A DNA stretch of 64,000 nt from Novosphingobium resinovorum (GTDB taxonomy: Bacteria; Pseudomonadota; Alphaproteobacteria; Sphingomonadales; Sphingomonadaceae): NCBI RefSeq assembly GCF_001742225.1, contig NZ_CP017075.1, positions 1 through 64,000 of the forward strand, given 5' to 3'. Positions 36,133 to 45,159 of the stretch are shown piece after piece. Made by a program: the position numbers and the translations under genes. Positions within the stretch are counted from its first letter, which is position 1. Every line of letters starts with the position of its first letter. The notes beneath the pieces are model-generated. The model had not been told where the DNA came from. It worked only from the letters and a program-made list of their open reading frames with translations, and did no database searches.

Positions 36133-37154
36133 GCGTGATCACCATCAAGGACGTCGCCGCCAAGGCCGGAGTCTCGGCCAAGACCGTCTCGCGCGTGATC
36201 AACGGCGAGGCGCATGTCCGCCCGGAACTGCGCGAGCGGGTGGAGCAGGTGGTCGCCGAACTCGATTACCGGCCCAATGCCTTTGCACGCAGCCTGTCGA
36301 GTTCGCGTTCCTACCTGCTTGGCCTGTTCATCGACGATCCGGTGTCCGGCTATGCGGCCGATGTCCAGCACGGCGCGCTGATGCGCTGCCGCGAGCGCAG
36401 CTATCACCTCGTCGTCGAGCCGGTCGACCTTGGCGGTGCGGACTGGGCGGGTCAGGTGCGCTCCAGCATTGCCGCGCTGCGCCTCGACGGGGCTATCGTC
36501 GCCCCGCCCATCTGTGACGAAGCCGCGCTGACCGCCCTGTTCGCCGAGGCAGGCTTGCCCATGGTCCTCGTCGCGCCAAGCTCGAAGGCCGCGGCGTCGG
36601 GCAGTGTGCGTATGGACGACCGCAGCGCCGCGCGCGAGATGACCGATTACCTGCTTGGTCTGGGGCACCGCCGCATCGCCTTCATCCAGGGACCGGAAAG
36701 CCACCGGTCCTCGGCCCGGCGCGAGGATGGCTATCGCGAGGCGATGGCGAAAGCCGGTATCGCCGTGGACGAAAGCACCGTGCTGCGCGGCGATTTCACC
36801 TTCCGCGCCGGTCTGGAACTGGGCGAGCGGCTGCTTTCGGGTCTGCCGCGCCCGACCGCCATTTTCGCGGCCAACGACGACATGGCGCTGGGCGCTCTCA
36901 TCACTGCGATGAAGCTGGGCATCGCCGTGCCGGAGGCGCTGTCGATCTGCGGCTTCGACGATTCCGCGTCGTCCCGCGCCGCCTGGCCGCAGCTGACCAC
37001 GATCCGGCAACCCAAGGCGGAAATGGCCGGTGCGGCAGTCGATATATTGGTGAATCCGCAGTTCAGGAAACAGGCAGGCGGTGCGCAGTCGCATCTGCTC
37101 CTGCCCCACGAACTGATCATCCGGGGCAGCACTGCAATCGCGCCGGCAAGGTAG
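36129..37154 (+). CDS. LacI-family transcriptional regulator
   Basis: LacI-type repressor of 341 residues. The N-terminal HTH (ITIKDVAAKAGVSAKTVSRVINGEAHV) and hinge helix (RPNAFARSLSSSRS) are typical. The periplasmic-binding-like effector domain follows, with LGHRRIAFIQGPE, AIFAANDDMALGAL and SICGFDDS. The start at 36129 overlaps the MFS stop; a longer upstream frame is antisense/alternate-frame noise within the MFS gene. It probably represses both its own operon and the divergent receptor-halogenase-GH3-antiporter-GH3 operon through the two operators at 34778-34815, with glucose or a beta-glucoside as inducer. The inducer is inferred from neighbours only. Confidence 0.92.
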   Translation: MSVITIKDVAAKAGVSAKTVSRVINGEAHVRPELRERVEQVVAELDYRPNAFARSLSSSRSYLLGLFIDDPVSGYAADVQHGALMRCRERSYHLVVEPVDLGGADWAGQVRSSIAALRLDGAIVAPPICDEAALTALFAEAGLPMVLVAPSSKAAASGSVRMDDRSAAREMTDYLLGLGHRRIAFIQGPESHRSSARREDGYREAMAKAGIAVDESTVLRGDFTFRAGLELGERLLSGLPRPTAIFAANDDMALGALITAMKLGIAVPEALSICGFDDSASSRAAWPQLTTIRQPKAEMAGAAVDILVNPQFRKQAGGAQSHLLLPHELIIRGSTAIAPAR

Positions 37155-37284
37155 CGGAGTTTCTGGCGCAGAGCAGGTGATCCCTGCCGCAAACGGCCTC
37201 GAGATGCCGCGATGCTGTACCGGAGCGGCGATTGCGGATCGTCGGGCCGGAGCGCGGAGCCGATCGCCTTGCCCCGCGCCGAGT

Positions 37285-37763
37285 TGGCCGGGGCCGCGCC
37301 GGTCCGATCAGCCCGGCGGGGCGCAATGGTGCGTCGACCCTATACGTGGGCATGACGGTCGAGGCGATCTTGGTAGCGCCCGGCTGGGCGTCCCCGATCA
37401 GGCGATTGACCCATAAGTTGGCGACGCGCACTTCAAGCCGGTTGGCCCCGCGCCGGACCACCGCGCCGATATCGACCCGGAAGGCGAATGCCACAAGGTG
37501 CCGATGAGGCGGCCGTTGACGCGGACCTCCGCCAGGTCTCCGACTTGCGCGAGATCGAGCAGCAGCGGCGCGCCGGGCTTGTAGCCGGCGGACGCCGCAA
37601 ACGTCTTGCCGTAAGTGGCGATACCCGAGAAATAACGGATACCGGGGTCCACCTGTTCGTTGAGCGGGGCCAGCGCGGGCAGGCTCGCGGCCTTTGGCGC
37701 ACCGCGTTCCGCCTCGAACGCCACTTCCCAGGCGCCGTCGAGACGCGCAGCCAGTCTCGGCAC
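37285..37763 (-). pseudogene. C-terminal remnant of a GH106 alpha-L-rhamnosidase
   Basis: A degraded gene read on the minus strand in two frames. The first frame has DPGIRYFSGIATYGKTF, LLLDLAQVGDLAEVRVNG and IGTLWHSP. The second, after a frameshift near 37490, has RVDIGAVVRRGANRLEVRV, then NLWVNRLIGDAQPGA and ends near RPAGLIGPARP. This order matches the C-terminal beta-sandwich end of GH106-type rhamnosidases (also GH2-like). The catalytic barrel and signal peptide are missing. It is a 3' scrap of a large gene with one visible frameshift and is not functional. Family assignment is from pattern memory and should be treated as probable. Confidence 0.55.
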
Positions 37764-38251
37764 CGCATGAGCGACGGCCCGGAGACACCTCCAGGTTTCA
37801 TCCTATCGCCCAGCTTCCTGAATGGTCGATCGAGAATGCTGGACCTGTCACGACGTGTCTTGCGTAAGGCGGTGACTGCCGGCGGCATTCTTGTTGGCCC
37901 CGTAGGCGTTCAGTCGCCGGCGCGGACCTGTCGCAGGAGCACTTTCCCGAGAAACTCCAGCTCAAACGTGGCTTTTTCGAGCGGGCGTTCGACCTGGCGC
38001 CCAGCGTGAGCCGCAAGGCGAAGGCTGAGGGATCGCAGCTGCCGCCGCCGTCGCCGCGGAAGCGGGCAGGTGATGCCAGGCACATGTGGCATCGCTTTCC
38101 CGGATGCAAGGCAGGGTAGCCCGTAAGCCGATCAGTTTCGGCGCATGAAATCTCGTGATCAAGCAATCCAGAGTCACAATAGGGAAATATTGCAGCCCTA
38201 TCGGCCCGCTCGACGATCGCCGCAGTGGCGATAATCACTCAGGGGTATTTC
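37764..38251. other. Non-coding stretch upstream of a receptor gene
   Basis: About 490 bp without a supported gene. A short plus-strand frame around 37922-38119 (DLSQEHFPEKLQLKRGFFER) looks protein-like but has no credible start and was not recognised; it may be another scrap. The right end (38150-38250) is AT-richer and probably contains the receptor promoter, with AGGGG at 38241-38245 as ribosome binding site. Confidence 0.4.
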
Positions 38252-40639
38252 ATGAAAATCCAGCGTCATTGGCTGGCGACGACCGCGTTCGCCCTGCTTG
38301 CGCCTGCCTGCCTTTCCACAGCTGCACAGGCGGCCGAAGCTGCACCGGACGCGGTGGCCGATGCTGCCGAAGGCGGCGGCCTTGGCGAAATCGTCGTCAC
38401 CGCGCAGAAGCGTCGCGAGAATCTGCAGGAAACCCCGATTTCGATTTCGGTGATGCGCAGCGACGACCTGACCAATCGCCACGTCACGTCGCTTGTCGAT
38501 CTGGGCGACGGCGCCATCCCGTCGCTGAAAGTTGCTCCGTTCTACTCGCGCAACTCCGCGCTGATCGTGAATATCCGCGGCATCGGCGTGCTGTCGGACG
38601 GCAACCAGCCGGCGCGCGACCAGGGCGTGGGCGTCTATATTGACGGCGTCTATCTCGGTCGTGCCCAGGGTCTTGGCACCGCGCTGTTCGACATCGAGAA
38701 CGTCGAAGTGCTCAAGGGCCCGCAGGGCACGCTGTTCGGCCGCAACACCGAAGGCGGCGCGGTCAACATCGTGACCAAGAAGCCCTCCGGCGAATTCCAC
38801 GTCAACGCCACCGGCGGCGTCGGCAACTTCGGCATGTACAAGGGCGAGGTCCATGTGGACCTGCCGTCGATCGCCAATATCGCGTTCAAGATCGACGGCG
38901 TCGTCGCCCGCCGCGATCCGCTGGTCAAGAATCCGCAGCAGGGTCAGGCTGGCTTCAACCAGTACGACAAGCAGGGCTTGCACCTCGAGGCGCTGTGGAA
39001 GCCTTCGCCCGATTTCAGCGCGGACTACAGCTTCGATACGTCGAAGGACGAATCGACCTCGCTGTACCTCAACCTTCTTGCTGCCGGGACCAATACCCAG
39101 GCCGCGCTCGGCACCGTCCAGCCCGACCGCGTCAAGACCGCCAACGTCGGCGTCCCGATGCAGCCCAGCGTCGGCAAGGTCCATGGTCACCGCCTGACCC
39201 TGGAATGGACCGCGACGCCTGACCTGACGATTAAGTCGATCAGTTCGTACCGCAAGCTTTACCAGGATCAGTGGGACAACGGCTCGGCTTCGACCACCAT
39301 GTCGCTGTCGCCTTCGGCGCTGGCAGCGAAGGGTGCGGCCGGCTTCACGGGCACGCAGTTCGCCCGCTACAGCCTGGCCCTGTTCAACCAGAACCAGTGG
39401 AGCCAGGAAGTTCAGGCCATCGGCGAAGTGGGCCGGGTCAAGTACGTGGCCGGCGCCCTGTACTACCGCGAGCACGTCTCCGACAATGCGCAGGCGTTCT
39501 ACACCAACCAGTTCACCAATGCTGCCGGCTCGGCTTACGTGCTGCGTCAGATCGACTACGGCGCGCAGGCGATCGACCGCGAAAGCCACGTGACCACCCG
39601 CAGCGTCGGCGCTTTCGGCCAGGCCACCTGGACCCCGGCGGTGATGAACGATGCCATCCACCTGACCGGCGGCCTGCGCTGGACCAAGGACATGAAGCAC
39701 GGCGCGCTCACGATCGTGAACAACGCCCTGCCGATCAACCGCGACGGCGTCTCCGGCCCGATCGGCCTCGACGCCAGCTGGTCGCGCGTCGATCCGATGG
39801 TGAACCTGGCTGTCGATCTGTCGCAGGACGTCCACGTCTATGGCAAGTGGAGCACGGGCTACAAGTCGGGCGGCGCCAACTCCCGTTCGCAGAACTACGA
39901 TGCCTTCAACCCGGAAACGGTGTCGATCTTCGAGATCGGCGCCAAGACCGAGTTCTTCGACCACCATGCCCGCTTCAACATCGCCGCCTACGCGGGCACG
40001 TACAAGGATATCCAGGTCGATTTCCAGCGCCCGTACGAGACCGGTGGGGTGCGTACCACGCGCACGACGACCTCGACGATCAATGCCCCTGGCACCGGCG
40101 GTCTGCACGGCATCGAAGCCGAGTTGACGGTCAATCCGCTGGCAGGTCTGACGCTGGGCGCTTCCTATTCGTACCAGTACGTCAACATCCCGGCGACCGT
40201 GAACCCCTACCCGAACGCCGCCGGCGTCGTCAGCACCGTCGCGGTTCCGATCTATCAGTCCTACACCCCGCGCCACTCCGCCAGCGGTACGCTGGACTAC
40301 GAATTGCCGATGAACGGTTACACCGTTCGCGCGCATCTCGACGGTAACTTCGACAGCGGCTTCTATGCCAACGTCTCCGACCCGGTCTATACCGGCCCGG
40401 GTGCCGCTTCGAACGTGTATCAGCCCAAGGGTGACAAGGCGTTCATCGTCAACGGCCGTCTGGCCGTCGGCGATATCGCAGTCGGTTCGGGCGATGCGCA
40501 GCTGACTTTCGCAGTCTGGGCGCGCAATCTCTTCAACGAACAGCATGTGTTCTACAAGGCCCTGAGCCCGACTTCGGGGCTCAACGGGTTCTTCAACGAA
40601 CCGCGTACGTTCGGCGGCGAGATGAACATCCGCTTCTGA
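38252..40639 (+). CDS. TonB-dependent receptor
   Basis: Outer-membrane receptor of 795 residues. The signal peptide is MKIQRHWLATTAFALL...AAQA-AE, the TonB-box-like EIVVTAQKRRENLQ, and the plug has TPISISVMRSDDL, VNIRGIGVLSDG, GVGVYIDGVYLGR and GPQGTLFGRNTEGGAVNIVTKKP. This is the sphingomonad type often tied to aromatic, terpenoid or siderophore-like small molecules rather than to polysaccharides. The barrel ends EPRTFGGEMNIRF with terminal Phe. The start at 38252 is set by AGGGG six bases upstream. It is monocistronic and ends at a strong hairpin (40649-40677). The substrate is unknown. Confidence 0.92.
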   Translation: MKIQRHWLATTAFALLAPACLSTAAQAAEAAPDAVADAAEGGGLGEIVVTAQKRRENLQETPISISVMRSDDLTNRHVTSLVDLGDGAIPSLKVAPFYSRNSALIVNIRGIGVLSDGNQPARDQGVGVYIDGVYLGRAQGLGTALFDIENVEVLKGPQGTLFGRNTEGGAVNIVTKKPSGEFHVNATGGVGNFGMYKGEVHVDLPSIANIAFKIDGVVARRDPLVKNPQQGQAGFNQYDKQGLHLEALWKPSPDFSADYSFDTSKDESTSLYLNLLAAGTNTQAALGTVQPDRVKTANVGVPMQPSVGKVHGHRLTLEWTATPDLTIKSISSYRKLYQDQWDNGSASTTMSLSPSALAAKGAAGFTGTQFARYSLALFNQNQWSQEVQAIGEVGRVKYVAGALYYREHVSDNAQAFYTNQFTNAAGSAYVLRQIDYGAQAIDRESHVTTRSVGAFGQATWTPAVMNDAIHLTGGLRWTKDMKHGALTIVNNALPINRDGVSGPIGLDASWSRVDPMVNLAVDLSQDVHVYGKWSTGYKSGGANSRSQNYDAFNPETVSIFEIGAKTEFFDHHARFNIAAYAGTYKDIQVDFQRPYETGGVRTTRTTTSTINAPGTGGLHGIEAELTVNPLAGLTLGASYSYQYVNIPATVNPYPNAAGVVSTVAVPIYQSYTPRHSASGTLDYELPMNGYTVRAHLDGNFDSGFYANVSDPVYTGPGAASNVYQPKGDKAFIVNGRLAVGDIAVGSGDAQLTFAVWARNLFNEQHVFYKALSPTSGLNGFFNEPRTFGGEMNIRF

Positions 40640-40648
40640 TACTTCTTC

Positions 40649-40690
40649 GCGGGCCGGCCTTGTACAGGTCGGCCCGCTTCTTCTGTTTCA
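40649..40690 (+). terminator. Rho-independent-like terminator after the receptor gene
   Basis: GCGGGCCGGCC (40649-40659) pairs with GGTCGGCCCGC (40667-40677) with one G-U pair around a 7-base loop. A pyrimidine-rich tract TTCTTCTGTTTC follows. It starts ten bases after the receptor stop codon. Confidence 0.75.
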
Positions 40691-40865
40691 GTGTTCGGCG
40701 CCTTCTCCCCGAAAGTCACTGTGATGCGGCGTTTCGCGATTGCGGCTCCAGGCGAAGGCAGCCATTCCGCATTCCGGATATGCGCAAGGATAACGCTTCT
40801 ATTTCAACACTATATCAGGTGATCAAGAAGCCTGCTGGGGCGTCGAAAAGACGACCTATTACATA

Positions 40866-40896
40866 ACATAGTTCTATAACGATGTTTCATTATAAT
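40866..40896 (+). promoter_or_regulatory. Promoter with TetR-like dyad upstream of receptor gene
   Basis: A consensus -10 TATAAT occurs at 40891-40896 in an AT-rich pocket. Immediately upstream, ACATAGTTCTATAACGATGT (40866-40885) is a 20-bp dyad with 8 of 10 base pairs matching, placed where a repressor would block the -35/-10 region. No good -35 hexamer is visible. The TetR regulator encoded at 44533 is a candidate binder; this is inference. Confidence 0.45.
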
Positions 40897-40959
40897 ATGT
40901 CTCCCCGCGACGATAGGCAGTGTTGAATGCCGATTGCGAGATACGGGGAGGATTCGAAT

Positions 40960-43215
40960 ATGCAGCGCATTCACGCGTTGAGGGCATTCCTGCAAGTCGG
41001 CGTCGGAGCACTCGGAGTGGCGGCTGCCCTCGGGGCTGCGCCGTCCCATGCGCAGACGGCGCAGGCGGAGGCCGACGGTGCTTCCACAGGCGAGATCATC
41101 GTATCGGCCCGTCGGCGCGAGGAAGCCCTGCGCGACACGCCGGTTGCGATCACTGCGGTCAATGCGGCCGCGCTGGAAGCCAAGGCATCGGTCAATATCG
41201 GCGACATCATGGGCGCGGCGCCCAGCGTCATGATCACCCAGCAGAATTCAGGCGCTGCCGCCGCCAACGTCGCGATCCGCGGGCTGTCGTTCGCGGACGT
41301 CGACAAGTCGTTCGATCCAACGGTCGCGGTCGTCGTCGATGGCGTGTTCATCGGCACCAGCACCGGGCAGTTCTTCGACTTCTTCGACATCAGCCAGATC
41401 GAGGTTCTGCGCGGGCCGCAGGGCACGCTGTTCGGGCGCAACACCATCGGCGGCGTGATCAACATCCGGCGTACCCGCCCGAAGTTCGAATTCTCCGGCA
41501 AGGTCGAGGCATCGTACGGAAACTACGACACCTGGGCCACGCGTGCCGTCGTCAACATTCCGATCATCGACGATGTCCTGGCGATCAAGCCGTTCTACTT
41601 CCACAACCAGACCGACGGCTATTACCGCCATGGCATCACCGGCGAACGCACGGGCGGATCGAATGCCGAGAATTTCGGCGTCGCGGCGCTGCTCCAGCCG
41701 TCATCGAACTTCGACGCGCTGCTGACGCTGGAAAAGCAGGTGCAGGACTTCGTGCCGGTCAATTCGAACATCAGCAAGACCGGAGAGGTCTTCTGCCTGC
41801 TCGAACCCGCCAACGAGTGCAACCGCAACACCACCACCGACCTCTACACCGTGTTCGGCACGCCCGGAACTTCGCACTACGAGTCTCCCGCCGCGACGCT
41901 GGAAATGAACCTCGATGCGGGGGCCGTGAAGTTCACCTCGGTCACAGGCTACCGCAAGTCCGACGAAACGCAGACGCAGGACTTCGACGGTTCGTCCGCC
42001 GACATCTATTTCTCCGCCCGCTCGCAGACGTACCGCCAGTTCAGCCAGGAACTGCGCGCCGCGGGCAAGATCAGCGACAGCCTGGACTATGTCGTGGGCG
42101 GCTACTTCTTCAAGTCGCGCTACTCCCTGCAGCAGCGCACGCGCATCACGCTTTTCGCGCCGCCCGCGATCGCCGAGCAGGACAACATCGGCCATGCCCG
42201 CTCGCTGGCCTTCTTCGGTGACTTCAACTGGGCCTTCGCCGACAGCTGGCGCCTGTCGTTCGGTGGTCGCTGGACGCAGGACCGCAAGCAGAACATGGCG
42301 CGCATCGACGCAAGCCAGTTCCCGAACGCCACTGTCAGCAACAGTAAGTTCACGCCCAAGATCGGCATCGACTTCCATCCCACTCCGGACATGATGCTCT
42401 ACGCCTCATGGTCGCGCGGCTATCGTTCCGGCGGCTTCTCGGGCCGCGGAACGACGCTCTTCTCGGCGACGACACCCTATGGGCCGGAGACGGTGGACTC
42501 CTTCGAAGGCGGCTTCAAGGGTTCCCTGCTCGACGGACTGCTTGAACTCAACGTCGCTGCCTTCCTGGCGGACTACAAGAACCTCCAGCAGAATACGACC
42601 ATCCCCGCACAAGGCGGCGTCGGCAGCGAAACCATCGTGACGAACGTGGGCTCGGCCAAGCTCAAGGGCATCGAGGTGGAATTCACCGCGCATCCTGCGC
42701 AGGGCCTGACGCTGTCCGGTTCGCTGGGCCTGCTCGACAACAGCCTCAAGGACTTCATTTCCCAAGGCGCGATCAGTGCCACGGTGCCGGGCACCCGCAT
42801 CATAGACTATTCGAACGTCTCGATGATCTACGCGCCCAAGTCGACCCTGTCGCTGAACGCCAACTACAAGGTGCCGACCGGCTTCGGCGAAGTCGTGGCG
42901 AACCTGGGCTATCGCCACATCAGCCCCTACGACCAGCAGATCGGACTGGACGCCACCGCGACTTATCCCGCGACCGGCACCATCGTCGTGCCGCGCAACG
43001 ACCCGCGCGTGCGTTCGGACACGCAGGACCTGCTCGATGCGAGCCTGACGACGCGGTTCGACCTGGGCGGCCATACCGCACGTATCACCGCGTTTGGGCG
43101 CAACCTCCTCGACGATCGCGGCCCCAATGCCGCCTTCACCGTCGCAGGTCTCTGGTCGTTCTCCAGCGCCCGTGAACCGCGCACTTACGGCGTGATCCTG
43201 GGTTACGAGTTCTGA
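40960..43215 (+). CDS. TonB-dependent receptor of the VOC/SnoaL cluster
   Basis: Outer-membrane receptor of 751 residues. The signal peptide is MQRIHALRAFLQVGVGALG...SHAQ-T, the TonB-box-like EIIVSARRREEAL, and the plug has TPVAITAVNAAALE, VAIRGLSFADVD, VVVDGVFIGT and GPQGTLFGRNTIGGVINIRR. The barrel ends SSAREPRTYGVILGYEF with terminal Phe. The start at 40960 is preceded by GGGGAGG at about eight bases. It belongs to the same broad group as the receptor at 38252. The VOC and SnoaL-like enzyme genes follow at 98 and 49 bp, suggesting a small catabolic unit for a ring-type or polyketide-like small molecule. Confidence 0.92.
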   Translation: MQRIHALRAFLQVGVGALGVAAALGAAPSHAQTAQAEADGASTGEIIVSARRREEALRDTPVAITAVNAAALEAKASVNIGDIMGAAPSVMITQQNSGAAAANVAIRGLSFADVDKSFDPTVAVVVDGVFIGTSTGQFFDFFDISQIEVLRGPQGTLFGRNTIGGVINIRRTRPKFEFSGKVEASYGNYDTWATRAVVNIPIIDDVLAIKPFYFHNQTDGYYRHGITGERTGGSNAENFGVAALLQPSSNFDALLTLEKQVQDFVPVNSNISKTGEVFCLLEPANECNRNTTTDLYTVFGTPGTSHYESPAATLEMNLDAGAVKFTSVTGYRKSDETQTQDFDGSSADIYFSARSQTYRQFSQELRAAGKISDSLDYVVGGYFFKSRYSLQQRTRITLFAPPAIAEQDNIGHARSLAFFGDFNWAFADSWRLSFGGRWTQDRKQNMARIDASQFPNATVSNSKFTPKIGIDFHPTPDMMLYASWSRGYRSGGFSGRGTTLFSATTPYGPETVDSFEGGFKGSLLDGLLELNVAAFLADYKNLQQNTTIPAQGGVGSETIVTNVGSAKLKGIEVEFTAHPAQGLTLSGSLGLLDNSLKDFISQGAISATVPGTRIIDYSNVSMIYAPKSTLSLNANYKVPTGFGEVVANLGYRHISPYDQQIGLDATATYPATGTIVVPRNDPRVRSDTQDLLDASLTTRFDLGGHTARITAFGRNLLDDRGPNAAFTVAGLWSFSSAREPRTYGVILGYEF

Positions 43216-43313
43216 TCCATCGCTGCCTGTTCAGGCAACTCGCCGCTCCGGGGGAGGACACCTCCCAACTTTGCCGAACCCGGGGCGGCCACCTATTCGC
43301 AACGGAGAACGCG

Positions 43314-43790
43314 GTGCTCGATTACAGCAAGGTATTCCACACGGGCGTGCTGGTCCCGGACCTCGACGAAGCCATGGCGTTCTACGCGCGCACGCTGGGG
43401 CTGAAGTTCGCCGAGCCCTTCACGCTGGAAGCCTTCCCCGTGTGGACGCCCGAGGCCGGCCTCAAGACGATCACCAATCGCTTCACGATCTCGTGCGAAG
43501 GGCCGGTGCGGCTCGAACTGCAGCAGGGGGAGGCCGGCAGCTTTTTCGACGCGGCAGCATCGCGCGGCGACCATGTCGGCCTCTGGGTGGACGAGGTGGC
43601 GGGTACGGTGGACGACCTGACCGCGCAAGGGTGGAGCGTCATCGCCGCCGGGGCCGCACCCGAGGAACGGTGGGGACCGTTCGCCTATGTGAGACCGGCA
43701 GGCGGCGGCATGGTCGTCGAACTTGCATCGTCGATGCTGCGTCCTGCCTTCGAGCGATGGTGGCAGGGCGGCCCACTGACCCTGGATTGA
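43314..43790 (+). CDS. VOC (glyoxalase/dioxygenase-fold) protein
   Basis: Vicinal-oxygen-chelate fold protein of 158 residues, expected to be a metal-dependent isomerase, epimerase, dioxygenase or lyase. The first beta-alpha-beta-beta-beta module starts KVFHTGVLVPDLDEAMAFYARTLGL. The second contains DHVGLWVDEVAGTVDDL and ends in GGGMVVELASSML. The His in FHTG, the His in GDHVG and the Glu in VVELAS are plausible metal ligands. It starts at GTG 43314 with GGAG seven bases upstream. Two small hairpins (near 43223-43237 and 43252-43266) lie between the receptor gene and this one. The exact reaction is not readable from sequence. Confidence 0.85.
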   Translation: MLDYSKVFHTGVLVPDLDEAMAFYARTLGLKFAEPFTLEAFPVWTPEAGLKTITNRFTISCEGPVRLELQQGEAGSFFDAAASRGDHVGLWVDEVAGTVDDLTAQGWSVIAAGAAPEERWGPFAYVRPAGGGMVVELASSMLRPAFERWWQGGPLTLD

Positions 43791-43839
43791 TGTCCGGCCG
43801 CATCGGCAAGCACGACATACATAACAAGCGAGGACGACG

Positions 43840-44346
43840 ATGAATGACCTTCTGAACCGGCTGGATGGCGATGCAGGCGTCAGGCGAACCCTGGCTCGCC
43901 TTGGAGATTCGATCTTCCGCCGCGATCCCGAGGCGCATGGCGAATGCTATGCCGAGGACGGTGAATGGCACGCTTTCGGGACCATCACCCGCGGGCGTCA
44001 GGCCGTCGTCGATCACTGGTGGAACGTCATGCAGGGTTTTCCCTTCGTCCGGCAGTCGATTTCCTCGCTGGTGATCGAGGTGGACGGGGACACGGCCGCG
44101 TCTCGCGGGCATGTGGACGAAGTGCTGCGCATGCCTGACGGATCGTATCAGGTGGTGATGGGCATCTATCACAGCACCTTCCGCAAACACGGAGACGAAT
44201 GGCTCATCAAGGTGCACCGCTACGATCAAGTCTATTACGGGTCGCCGATGCTGGACGGGAAGTTCTTCCCGGTCATGGACTACGGCAAGCCGCCGCACGA
44301 TCCGGACCCCTCACGCATGACCGCGACGATGGACATCAGCCTCTGA
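43840..44346 (+). CDS. SnoaL-like / NTF2-fold protein
   Basis: Small cytoplasmic NTF2-like protein of 168 residues. The pattern of an N-terminal helix pair (VRRTLARLGDSIFRRD), then CYAEDGEWHAFGTITRGRQAVVDHW, a VDGDTAASRGHVDEV strand pair and WLIKVHRYDQVYYG matches SnoaL-like polyketide cyclases, ring-forming isomerases and dehydratases. The Trp-His (EWHAFG) and Asp-His (VDHWW) residues would line the pocket. It lies 49 bp after the VOC gene and is probably co-transcribed. Together with the receptor and VOC protein it suggests uptake and transformation of a small cyclic compound; no substrate can be named. Confidence 0.8.
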   Translation: MNDLLNRLDGDAGVRRTLARLGDSIFRRDPEAHGECYAEDGEWHAFGTITRGRQAVVDHWWNVMQGFPFVRQSISSLVIEVDGDTAASRGHVDEVLRMPDGSYQVVMGIYHSTFRKHGDEWLIKVHRYDQVYYGSPMLDGKFFPVMDYGKPPHDPDPSRMTATMDISL

Positions 44347-44412
44347 CGGAAAGCGGCAGCCCCGGCGCGGCAGCCGGCAACCGATTGGGGACGATCGAAA
44401 GGACCCGGCATT

Positions 44413-44424
44413 ATATACGTATGT
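44413..44424. promoter_or_regulatory. Possible TetR autoregulatory dyad
   Basis: ATATACGTATGT (44413-44424) is a dyad with one mismatched pair in an AT-rich spot about 110 bp upstream of the tetR gene. TetR regulators often bind such sites at their own promoters. It does not closely match the dyad at 40866-40885, so a common regulator is not shown. Confidence 0.3.
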
Positions 44425-44532
44425 GCCAAATGAAATCCGGTGCCCGCCGCTGGTGCGAAGGCTTGGCTTCGCTGATCTGCGGCAGTAGCGTGAGCGGTCA
44501 CGACGTCTCTTCGAAATCGAGGTAAATCGCCC

Positions 44533-45159
44533 ATGCCGCGCATAGTCGATCACGAACAGCGGCGCAGGGAGATCGCCAAAGTCGTATCCGGCATTGTGCT
44601 AAAAGGCGGCGTCGAGGCCGTCACCATCCGCGCCGTGGCCGAGGAGTGCGGCTACAGCACCACCATCGTGTGCCACTACTTTCGCAGCAAGCACGAAATG
44701 CTGGCCTATACCCAGCGGGTCGCATGGCAGCGGGGACTGGCGCGGATCAGGAAGGCGAGCAGGGACGGCAAGGACTTGCTGGCATGCCTCGACTTCGCGC
44801 TGCCCATCACAAGCCCGCGCTGGCAGGACTGGCACTGCTGGCTGGCGTTCTGGGGACAGACCCCGGATATCGAGGGCATCGAAACGGAGTGGTCGGAAAG
44901 CAGCACCGTCAGCAACGACGTGTTCGTCGATCTGATCGTGAAGGCACAGGCGCGGGGCGAATTCGATCCGACCGAGAATGCCAGGGACGTGGCGACCGAC
45001 ATCCAGGTCGCGATCAACGGCATCGCGACCCTGGTTGCCATTCAGCGTTCGGACTGGCCTGCCAGGCGTCAGCGCGTAATTCTGCGCAAGCATCTGCTGC
45101 GCCTGGGCTACCGGCCGAGGAATCAGGAGCCCGGAATGACGGACGGCACCTCGACCTGA
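44533..45159 (+). CDS. TetR-family transcriptional regulator
   Basis: TetR-type repressor of 208 residues. The HTH lies in residues about 8-55 (RRREIAKVVSGIVLKGGVEAVTIRAVAEECGYS, then TTIVCHYFRSKHEML). The C-terminal ligand domain is helical, with WQDWHCWLAFWGQ and a final positively charged helix RRQRVILRKHLLRLG, similar to BetI-type members. The start at 44533 has a moderate upstream AGGTAAAT. It is transcribed in the same direction as the receptor-VOC-SnoaL group, after a 186-bp gap with its own probable promoter, and is the natural candidate regulator of that group. Confidence 0.88.
   Translation: MPRIVDHEQRRREIAKVVSGIVLKGGVEAVTIRAVAEECGYSTTIVCHYFRSKHEMLAYTQRVAWQRGLARIRKASRDGKDLLACLDFALPITSPRWQDWHCWLAFWGQTPDIEGIETEWSESSTVSNDVFVDLIVKAQARGEFDPTENARDVATDIQVAINGIATLVAIQRSDWPARRQRVILRKHLLRLGYRPRNQEPGMTDGTST

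Noticed and set aside
38198-40546. A 782-codon minus-strand frame opposite the receptor gene
   Set aside because: Its composition is typical of a shadow frame (Arg/Asp/Val/His rich, no domain), and the plus strand encodes a full receptor with signal peptide and terminal Phe.
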